This document shows, one piece after another, positions 1-5,420 of a stretch of 10,241 bases of DNA (positions within the stretch are counted from its first letter, which is position 1; each line of letters starts with the position of its first letter). The position numbers and the translations under genes are program-made. Under the pieces are notes generated by a model. The model saw nothing but the letters and a program-made list of their open reading frames with translations, made no database searches and was not told where the DNA came from. This DNA comes from Deltaproteobacteria bacterium. Lineage in GTDB: Bacteria; Desulfobacterota; Desulfobacteria; Desulfobacterales; SURF-15. The stretch is taken from positions 1 through 10,241 of the forward strand of contig JAHEHB010000176.1 of the NCBI GenBank assembly GCA_024644775.1. The letters are read 5' to 3'.

Positions 1-469
1 GAACGTTTCGAAGGTATTGGTCCAGATTTCGAATATAACGGGTGCCGAGCATTTCGGGTTTAATAAACTCATTGAGATCCTTGCCATGGGACCCTGATCG
101 ATAGGCGTCACTTTCCTGGCCCCGAATAAAACGATAAACATGAAATCCCCGGTGGAAATTCATATTGGGTTTGAACATATGATAGGTGTCGGTGATCATG
201 GCAGATAGATATCCGTATTCATCAAGTATCTCAGCCATGGTGACATCCTGTGGAATGAGCTGCTGCCAGAAGCGGTTGGTTAAGGTGTAATTGCCGGTAA
301 AAAGTGCCGTTCTCACCGGTAGGGTCGGTAGACCCTCACAATAGGCATTTTCAAAGAGAACCGATTCACCGGCGAGTTTGTCGAGATTAGGGGTGTTAAT
401 CCAGTCGTTTCCATAGCAGCCCAAATGATCCTGCCTGAAACTATCACTCATGATCATAATGATATTCAT
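1..469 (-). CDS. Sulfatase-fold (alkaline phosphatase superfamily) hydrolase, N-terminal part, cut by window edge
   Basis: The minus strand reads from an ATG at 467-469 to the left edge without a stop, about 156 residues, so the C-terminal two thirds lie outside. The start MNIIMIMSDSFRQDHLGCYG is the classic sulfatase opening, with D9 as a first metal ligand, followed by the usual TPNLDKLA segment. At the nucleophile site, where sulfatases have C/S-x-P-x-R, this protein reads T49-L-P-V-R53, so formylglycine cannot form there. It is a diverged paralogue of the complete gene at 5421-6839: both share the opening, the TLPxR motif, an MITD..H.F.P.MNFH.GF stretch and an FIRG.E.D stretch. No signal peptide is visible. 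An AGGA ribosome site lies about 9 bases before the start. The fold is secure; the substrate is unknown, and phosphate or phosphonate esters are as likely as sulfate esters. Confidence 0.88.
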   Translation of the reverse strand, partial: MNIIMIMSDSFRQDHLGCYGNDWINTPNLDKLAGESVLFENAYCEGLPTLPVRTALFTGNYTLTNRFWQQLIPQDVTMAEILDEYGYLSAMITDTYHMFKPNMNFHRGFHVYRFIRGQESDAYRSGSHGKDLNEFIKPEMLGTRYIRNLDQYLRNV

Positions 470-582
470 TGTAACCATCCTTTCCCTTTTTTGTGTATGA
501 TAAAAATATCATCCCACATACGCCTTGCATCCATTTACCGAGAAAAAGGGGTGCAAAACTTGTGATTCCTCCTTTTAAACGG

Positions 583-608
583 AAAAAAGGATAAACGCGA
601 CCTTTTTT
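583..608. terminator. A/T-rich hairpin, possible weak terminator after the EAL-HDOD gene
   Basis: AAAAAAGG at 583-590 pairs with CCTTTTTT at 601-608 across a 10-base loop. It lies 24 bases past the stop codon of the EAL-HDOD gene on the minus strand. The stem has only two G-C pairs and no separate U tract follows, so this is a weak candidate. Confidence 0.22.
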
Positions 609-631
609 TAAATATTTTCTACTACTGATAT

Positions 632-1846
632 TTATTGAAGAGATGTGACGGTATCGGCCCAGCCTAAAGCGCCTATATAATACTCAGGTAATTTTTTTTC
701 CTCAATGCCCAATAATCCTGCTTTTTCTGCGACATGCTCCCATTCGCCCTTTTCATAAAAAACAACCAACTCGAGATAATCTTTGAGTTCTCCTTCCCGC
801 TTTACAAGGGCGGTCTTTATCCTTTCTGACAGGGGAAGTTTTTCCATGAGGCTCTCCATGGAATCATCCATCATGGCATCAATTTGCGAAAAGAGTCCCA
901 TGGTGAAGAGTTCCGCCGGATTCACCGAATTTCGATTCATCTCACCGATAAACTCGCAAAACTTGGCTCGGATAATTGAGGACCTCAGCAGTTCGTCGGG
1001 TTTTCCGGTACTCACCCCCGCCATGGCGATCACTGAGAGAAAGCGCCTTATTCCTGACTCCCCAATGACGACGATGGCCTGCCTAATTGAAGTGATCTCC
1101 TGGATTCTCTTATAAAAGGCTGAATTCATCAATTGCAGGAGTTTGTAGGAGATGGAGACATCCCGAGCAATCATTTTCTCCAGCTTATCAAATTTAAAAT
1201 CCGGTTTATTGGCTTCAGCCACCATCTCTAGGATATTCATATGAGGTGTAGAGATTTCCTTCCCCTTGAGAATTTCAGGCTTACTAAAAAAGTATCCTTG
1301 GAAAAACTGAAATCCCATATCCATCGATTTCTGAAATTCCTCATGGGTTTCTACTTTTTCAGCTAATAGCCCAATGCCATTTCTCGATAGTTTTTTGATA
1401 AGATCGCCGATTTCCTCCAAGGGTGTCGCTCTCAAATCAAATTTAATGATATGAGCCAGGGCAACGAGAGGTTCCAGCTCGGGCTTGTAGAAAAAGTCAT
1501 CTAAAGCGATCGCGTATCCGGCACTGGCAATCGCTTGACAGCCTTCCAACACTTCTTTTTCAGGCTCGACATCTTCAAGAATCTCAACAACGACTCTATC
1601 ACTCGGAAACATCAGGGGGACCTTTTTTATCAGAAGATCCCGGGTAAAATTGATAAAGGCGCGATGCTTCCCAATGATTTTCTCAATACCGATGGAAAAA
1701 AAACTGTTTGAGAGTAGCTTAGAGGTCGCCGCATCTCCGTCGATATTCGGGAAAAAATTGTCCATACTTGCCCTGAACAAAAGCTCGTATGCGTATAGTT
1801 TCTTTTTTTCGTTGAAAATAGGCTGTCTGGCTACGTAAACTTCCAT
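632..1846 (-). CDS. EAL-HDOD signalling protein (YuxH/CdgJ-like)
   Basis: This 404-residue protein has an N-terminal EAL-type domain (about 1-200) and a C-terminal HDOD domain (about 200-390), the standard two-domain architecture of this family. The opening MEVYVARQPIF and the YELLFRA that follows are typical. At the positions I would align with EAL phosphodiesterase active-site residues I see E21 (ELL), N66 (INFT), E91 (EILE), D116-D117, K135 (IKFD), E163 (AEKVET) and Q183 (QGYFFSKP). The loop that is DDFGTG in active enzymes reads DDFFYK, and AEGVET reads AEKVET, so c-di-GMP may be bound rather than cleaved. The start is taken at 1846 because AGGAA lies 6 bases upstream and homologues begin at this point. 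An open frame continues to 2023, but it encodes an ABC ATPase remnant. The gene is alone on its strand between degraded sequence and the partial hydrolase, so it is probably regulatory (motility or surface behaviour) rather than metabolic; that is inference. Confidence 0.9.
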   Translation of the reverse strand: MEVYVARQPIFNEKKKLYAYELLFRASMDNFFPNIDGDAATSKLLSNSFFSIGIEKIIGKHRAFINFTRDLLIKKVPLMFPSDRVVVEILEDVEPEKEVLEGCQAIASAGYAIALDDFFYKPELEPLVALAHIIKFDLRATPLEEIGDLIKKLSRNGIGLLAEKVETHEEFQKSMDMGFQFFQGYFFSKPEILKGKEISTPHMNILEMVAEANKPDFKFDKLEKMIARDVSISYKLLQLMNSAFYKRIQEITSIRQAIVVIGESGIRRFLSVIAMAGVSTGKPDELLRSSIIRAKFCEFIGEMNRNSVNPAELFTMGLFSQIDAMMDDSMESLMEKLPLSERIKTALVKREGELKDYLELVVFYEKGEWEHVAEKAGLLGIEEKKLPEYYIGALGWADTVTSLQ

Positions 1847-1852
1847 GTATAA

Positions 1853-1857
1853 TTCCT
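1853..1857 (-). promoter_or_regulatory. Ribosome binding site that fixes the EAL-HDOD start
   Basis: On the minus strand AGGAA sits 6 bases before the ATG at 1844-1846. It supports this start over the ATG at 2021-2023, which would add 59 residues of ABC-transporter-like sequence. Confidence 0.6.
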
Positions 1858-1915
1858 GTAAAATCTTCCCTGTTTTTAGATTGATCAAAGCGAATCGCCC
1901 ATTTATTGAAAGCAA

Positions 1916-2038
1916 AAAACGTGCCTCCACAAATATGGATACAGGCGCATCAGCCACCAGAAAGGAGGGCTCCACTAGCAGTGTTCGCGCCAAGACAACC
2001 CGCTGGAGTTGTCCACCACTCATCTGATGGAGGAATTT
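1916..2038 (-). pseudogene. Remnant of an OppF-like ABC transporter ATPase
   Basis: The minus strand here encodes KFLHQ, then MSGGQLQRVVLAR, then LLVEPSFLVADAPVS, which matches the ABC signature motif and Walker B segment of Opp/Dpp ATPases (compare [15 protein letters not shown] and LVVADEPVS in the intact OppF-like protein at 6863-7912). The catalytic glutamate after Walker B is replaced by alanine (ADAP for ADEP), the D-loop is lost (VSIFV where VSALD is expected), and Walker A and the H-loop are absent. Further upstream the frame stays open to a stop at 2111-2113 with only vague resemblance. The signature resembles the OppF-like gene more than the OppD-like one (SGGQ-QR, PVS), but the wording QLQRVV indicates a different OppF, not a recent copy. 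The piece is in frame with the EAL-HDOD gene and the junction is probably accidental. Confidence 0.8.
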
Positions 2039-2235
2039 TAATTCGTTCCGTCCTTTGTGGAAACGACTGTAAATTGTGCGGACAATTCTGCTTGAGGTTC
2101 TTATTGAGACCTATCCGGTCATTTTTTGTGAAACATATGATGGACGGCCACAAAAGTTTTTTATGATATCTTCAAGCAGGATGTCAATGGGTGAGTGCAA
2201 TTGAACTGTTTTCCTTCAAAATATCAATCACCTAT

Positions 2236-2267
2236 AAAAAAGATGGATAATTTCATCAGCTTTTTTT
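2236..2267. terminator. Possible bidirectional A/T-rich terminator hairpin
   Basis: GATGGA at 2242-2247 pairs with TTCATC at 2252-2257 (one G-T pair) around a TAAT loop. A run of A precedes it (2236-2241) and a run of seven T follows at 2261-2267, so either strand would show a stem followed by U residues. It could shield the toxin-antitoxin promoter from read-through. The stem is weak. Confidence 0.3.
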
Positions 2268-2278
2268 GTGTATCGTTC

Positions 2279-2309
2279 TGTAAAAAAACTTTACAAGGGG
2301 CCAATTGGC
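2279..2309. promoter_or_regulatory. Palindromic operator candidates overlapping the toxin-antitoxin promoter
   Basis: Two dyads overlap the promoter. TGTAAA at 2279-2284 and TTTACA at 2290-2295 form an inverted repeat with a 5-base centre that covers the -35 box. GCCAATTGGC at 2300-2309 is a perfect 10-base palindrome inside the -35/-10 spacer. Xre-type antitoxins of this family repress their own operons, so these are the natural binding-site candidates; the assignment is inferred from position and symmetry. Confidence 0.55.
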
Positions 2310-2318
2310 TACTATAAT
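2290..2318 (+). promoter_or_regulatory. Near-consensus sigma-70-type promoter of the toxin-antitoxin operon
   Basis: TTTACA at 2290-2295 and TATAAT at 2313-2318 are separated by exactly 17 bases, close to an ideal housekeeping promoter. Transcription would begin near 2325, leaving a leader of about 30 bases with a strong ribosome site. No other promoter in the window looks this good. Confidence 0.75.
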
Positions 2319-2340
2319 AATGCTATCTGACACCATTTCT

Positions 2341-2348
2341 AAGGAGGT
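2341..2348 (+). promoter_or_regulatory. Strong Shine-Dalgarno of the antitoxin gene
   Basis: AAGGAGGT, a full match to the anti-Shine-Dalgarno, ends 6 bases before the ATG at 2355. It implies high antitoxin translation compared with the TTG-initiated toxin gene. Confidence 0.8.
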
Positions 2349-2354
2349 GTTTTC

Positions 2355-2756
2355 ATGTATGGAGCATCCATTGGCATTCGTTCTAAAAATATGCAGAATA
2401 TTATCAAACAAATAAAGAAGGGCTTGCCAGTGTCCTCATTTGAAAAGTTAAGAAAAAATCTTAACATATCGGAAAAAACATTGTCTTCAACCGTAAAGAT
2501 TGCCAAACGTACACTTACACGGAGAAAACAAGAGGGGCGGTTTAAAGTCGATGAATCCGAAAGGGTGTTTCGAATTGCCAAGTTATATGATAAGGCGATA
2601 GATGTTTTTGAGGATCGCAATCTCGCTTGCAAATGGTTCAAAGAACCCGCAAGAGCGCTGAATGGTAACACTCCGTTGGAATATGCGGATACAGAACTCG
2701 GTGCCCAGGAAGTTGAGGATCTACTTGGCCGGATTGAGTATGGAGTCTTCAGTTGA
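2355..2756 (+). CDS. Type II antitoxin, Xre/MbcA/ParS family (DUF2384)
   Basis: This 133-residue protein is the antitoxin of a RES-type pair. Residues about 20-70 form a Xre-like helix-turn-helix region containing the family-typical KTLSSTVKIAKRTLTRRKQ and EGRF. Residues about 75-133 form the DUF2384 toxin-binding domain, with the landmarks RIAKLYDKA, a tryptophan in CKWFKEP, ALNGNTPLEYA, and a final VEDLLGRIEYG. In characterised relatives the C-terminal end inserts into the toxin active site, and the IEYGVFS tail fits that arrangement. It lies first in the operon behind a strong promoter and ribosome site, and its stop codon overlaps the toxin start. It probably neutralises the toxin and represses its own promoter by binding the palindromes at 2279-2309. 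Length and domain order are normal, and it appears intact. Confidence 0.9.
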   Translation: MYGASIGIRSKNMQNIIKQIKKGLPVSSFEKLRKNLNISEKTLSSTVKIAKRTLTRRKQEGRFKVDESERVFRIAKLYDKAIDVFEDRNLACKWFKEPARALNGNTPLEYADTELGAQEVEDLLGRIEYGVFS

Positions 2757-3220
2757 TAACTACCGCTTGGCGAATTGTCAAAGCAAAATATAAAGACAGT
2801 GCCCTTGACGGAGAGGGGGCAAGACTTCATGGGGGCCGGTGGAATAACAAAGGGGCTCCTGTAGTTTACACCGCAGGATCACTGGCTCTGGCAACTTTAG
2901 AGCTTGTTGTCAATCTTCCCAATGAAGAACTACTGCAGAAATATGTACGTATCCCGGTTATATTCAGTTCCAAATTAGTCTGCGAGATTGACTTGACTGC
3001 TCTGCAGGACGATTGGACTGATAATCCCGCTCCTATTTCCACAAAACTGTTGGGAGATAAATGGGTACAAGATCGAGAATCTGTCATCTTAAAGGTTCCC
3101 AGCGCGATTATTCCGGAAGAAGTCAATTATTTGATTAATCCATTACATTCAGGCTTTAAAAAGATAGAAATAGGATCCCCGGTGGTTTATTTTTTCGATC
3201 CCAGAATAAAAAAGGCATGA
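2753..3220 (+). CDS. RES-domain toxin of a type II toxin-antitoxin pair
   Basis: This 155-residue protein matches the RES family, named for conserved Arg, Glu and Ser residues. I see WRI at 6-8, GGRWN with R29, PVVYTAGSLALATLE with Y39 and E50, VPSAI with S117, then NYLINPLHSGF. Members of the family attack NAD+: mycobacterial MbcT and Photorhabdus Res deplete NAD+, while ParT modifies phosphoribosyl pyrophosphate synthetase. The start is a TTG at 2753-2755 that overlaps the antitoxin stop (TTGA), with GGAG at 2742-2745 placed 7 bases before it. No in-frame ATG is nearby. The weak start codon and overlap suggest translational coupling that keeps toxin below antitoxin. All expected motifs are present, so it is probably active. 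The pair sits next to decayed genes, as mobile toxin-antitoxin modules often do. Confidence 0.92.
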   Translation: MITTAWRIVKAKYKDSALDGEGARLHGGRWNNKGAPVVYTAGSLALATLELVVNLPNEELLQKYVRIPVIFSSKLVCEIDLTALQDDWTDNPAPISTKLLGDKWVQDRESVILKVPSAIIPEEVNYLINPLHSGFKKIEIGSPVVYFFDPRIKKA

Positions 3221-3285
3221 ATGTGAATTAGCCATACGCGCAAGATGGCATTTATGAAAAGGCGGGAGAAGGTTTGCCCCATCTG

Positions 3286-5400
3286 TTATATTCGACCCAC
3301 GCCGGTTTTTGAGACCTGCACAAAAACCGAGTGGGTGCGAGACCCTTTGCAGGGTAGTGTCGGCGTTGTCGAGGTGAGAATATTTGCCGCCCCTCCGATT
3401 TCAACACCAATACCATTTCTCTTTGTCCAAGCGCCTTGAAGCAACCAGACGGTTCCTTGGATGATATCGTCGGTAAGATTGACTTCGATCTCCATCTCTC
3501 CTTCCGGACTATGTACCTTTGCGGTCTCCCCTTGTTTGATGCCGCGCGCCCTCCCGTCCAGACGATGCATATTAAGCGTCTGAGGATCAAGCGCGCGTGC
3601 CCACGATAAATTCGAATTTTGAGAGTTAATCCGGCTCTTGGCGTGGGGGCTGATGAGCCTCAAAGGATACACGGCATTCGGCCGGGTAATTCTGCACTCC
3701 GGAATGGCTGAAAAACCGGTCTCTGCAAATGCATCGGACCGGATCTCTATTTTTCCGGATGGTGTACTTAACGGGTTGGCCTCCGGGTCTTTTATAAATC
3801 CGTTAAAGGCAACCCGCATCTGATCGTCTCCCCTGAAAATCCCCGTCGTTATAAACTGATCGATGTCTTTGACGACCGATTCGGTTAGAAACTTCTGAAG
3901 CCAGTCTGCCGATGTCCGGTTCTCTGAAAATGACGCACCAAAGCCGAGGCGCTCTGAGAGTTCGCAAAAAATATCGTAATCGTTTTTGCATTCGTGGAGG
4001 GGTTCGATGGCCTTGCCGGAGTAGAAAAGGAAATTATCAGCCGGGCGGGGCACATCTTCTCGTTCGAGGTAGGTGGTTACCGGAAGCACGATATCGCTGA
4101 ATCCGGCAGTCGGGGTCAAAAAAAGATCCTGGGTCACCACAAAATCCACCTTCCTAAATGCGTCGATATTTTTTTTGATGTCGCTTCCCTGATTCAGATA
4201 ATTGGTGCCGGTATTATAGATGGCCTTGATTTCGGTCGGATAGCCGCTGGTTCTTCCATTGAGAACCACATCGGGCCACGAGTAAATCGGTATTTCTTGA
4301 AAAACGGGAGGATCCGGCGCCGGCATTTGGGGAAAATAGGGAACCGGAAGTTTACCCCAAAACTCTCCTCCTGAGCTTCCGCCCGGAATGCCGATGTTTC
4401 CGGTTGCCACCTGGAGCGCAACCGTAAACCGGTGGGTTTCCTCCCCACCCAGCGTTCTTTGAACGGAAAGCCCGGGCAGAAGCGCGGCCGGCTTCGTTTT
4501 TCCGTAAACGCGTGCAAATGCGGTAATGCGCTCGGCAGGAACGCCGCAGATGCTTTCCGCCCATTGTGGATCCTTGGGAATACCGTCTGATTCTCCCTGG
4601 ATGTAGGATAGAAGATCCATAAAACCGACAGTGTATTTTTCGGCAAACGCCAAATCCACGTATCCTTCGCTAAAAAGCACATGAAGTGTCGCCGCCATCA
4701 TTGCGGTATCGGTTCCGGGATGAATGGGTATCCACTGAGTCGCAAGCATTCGAACGGTGGAAGATTGTCTTGGATCGATAACAACGACGGGAACCCCCTC
4801 ATTCCTGCGCTTTCGAATGATGGATTCGATCCGACAGCTGAACCGGGTATCACATATATTCGCGCCCCACAGGACAATCAGATTTGAGTGTTCCAGAGTC
4901 GGGGGGTCAAAGCCCACCACCCGTGTTCCAAATACGTATTTTTCAGCAAAGGCTGCAGCCGCGCTGGAGTATGAATCGGTTCGTCCGGTAAATCCACCAA
5001 AAAGGGAAAAGAACCGTTTCGCGAGAAATCCGGTGTGATGAACAGCGCCTCTGCAGCTTCCAGACCCCGTAAAGGCAAGCACCGCCAAGGGGCCATGTTT
5101 GTCACGGATTTCTCCGAGTTTTGCAGCAATGCGATCCAGCGCCTCATCCCAGGAGATTTCCTTAAACGTGCCATCGCCCCGATCACCCTTTCTGAGAAGT
5201 GGATTTTTCAACCGTTGATCCGAATACACGGTTTCAGGCATCCGATACCCGCGGATACACCCTCTCATATGCGGGTCTCTTAACGGGTTGTCGGTAATTT
5301 TAAGTAGTTTGCCATTTTTAACATGGGCCAACAAAGGGCATCCGGCGCCGCAGTCCTTATTGCAGGATACGGGAATGGTTTTTTCGTTTTTGGCGGACAT
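3286..5400 (-). CDS. DMSO-reductase-family molybdopterin oxidoreductase, soluble DmsA-like catalytic subunit
   Basis: This 704-residue protein has a full molybdopterin oxidoreductase architecture. A [4Fe-4S] site C13-x3-C17-x3-C21-x26-C48 is followed by R50, as in DmsA-type enzymes. Next come the VYSDQRLKNPLLRKG and ISWDEALDRIA landmarks, the main cofactor domains, and a C-terminal dinucleotide-binding domain (about 590-700) that includes GGAANILTSTTP and THSVFVQV. The likely molybdenum ligand is S145 in DSYSS, aligned with the serine of DMSO/TMAO reductases; there is no Cys or Sec as in formate dehydrogenase or thiosulfate reductase types. There is no twin-arginine signal, so it should be cytoplasmic, unlike DmsA. 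No iron-sulfur or membrane-anchor subunit follows: the next gene downstream is convergent. Its ATG is 20 bases past the upstream sulfatase-like stop, with only a weak ribosome site, implying coupling. Substrate unknown; S-oxide, N-oxide or hydroxylation chemistry are all possible. Confidence 0.9.
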   Translation of the reverse strand: MSAKNEKTIPVSCNKDCGAGCPLLAHVKNGKLLKITDNPLRDPHMRGCIRGYRMPETVYSDQRLKNPLLRKGDRGDGTFKEISWDEALDRIAAKLGEIRDKHGPLAVLAFTGSGSCRGAVHHTGFLAKRFFSLFGGFTGRTDSYSSAAAAFAEKYVFGTRVVGFDPPTLEHSNLIVLWGANICDTRFSCRIESIIRKRRNEGVPVVVIDPRQSSTVRMLATQWIPIHPGTDTAMMAATLHVLFSEGYVDLAFAEKYTVGFMDLLSYIQGESDGIPKDPQWAESICGVPAERITAFARVYGKTKPAALLPGLSVQRTLGGEETHRFTVALQVATGNIGIPGGSSGGEFWGKLPVPYFPQMPAPDPPVFQEIPIYSWPDVVLNGRTSGYPTEIKAIYNTGTNYLNQGSDIKKNIDAFRKVDFVVTQDLFLTPTAGFSDIVLPVTTYLEREDVPRPADNFLFYSGKAIEPLHECKNDYDIFCELSERLGFGASFSENRTSADWLQKFLTESVVKDIDQFITTGIFRGDDQMRVAFNGFIKDPEANPLSTPSGKIEIRSDAFAETGFSAIPECRITRPNAVYPLRLISPHAKSRINSQNSNLSWARALDPQTLNMHRLDGRARGIKQGETAKVHSPEGEMEIEVNLTDDIIQGTVWLLQGAWTKRNGIGVEIGGAANILTSTTPTLPCKGSRTHSVFVQVSKTGVGRI

Positions 5401-5420
5401 ATCTCAACTCTCGAGAATTT

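Larger units (their letters stand above)
1847..2354. other. 508-base gene-free stretch between the EAL-HDOD gene and the toxin-antitoxin pair
   Basis: The EAL-HDOD-proximal part holds the ABC ATPase remnant. About 2111-2235 shows no convincing coding or structural signal on either strand, and is probably more decayed sequence. A weak terminator-like hairpin at 2236-2267 and the toxin-antitoxin promoter region from 2279 fill the rest. Confidence 0.6.

Noticed and set aside
497..512. Palindrome ATGATA-AAAA-TATCAT upstream of the left hydrolase gene
   Set aside because: It has a six-base A/T-rich stem with no U tract and no nearby good promoter boxes, so it is easily a chance event in AT-rich sequence.
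570..577. Orphan Shine-Dalgarno-like AAAGGAGG on the minus strand between the EAL-HDOD gene and the left hydrolase
   Set aside because: No ATG or GTG follows at proper spacing, and the only TTG-started frame nearby is about 16 codons with no support.
783..1115. Plus-strand open frame of 110 codons inside the EAL-HDOD gene
   Set aside because: It is antisense to a clearly recognised gene and has no recognisable domain. The same holds for the other long plus-strand frames across 3638-10175.
1950..2153. A 67-codon minus-strand open frame over the ABC remnant
   Set aside because: It is in a different frame from the recognisable ABC motifs, shows no family resemblance and lies in decayed sequence.
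3221..3285. Convergent gap searched for a terminator between toxin and molybdoenzyme genes
   Set aside because: No stem of useful length followed by T residues was found on either strand.
4194..4682. 162-codon minus-strand frame inside the molybdoenzyme gene
   Set aside because: It is an alternative frame of a gene whose motifs are continuous in the main frame; there is no sign of a frameshift.
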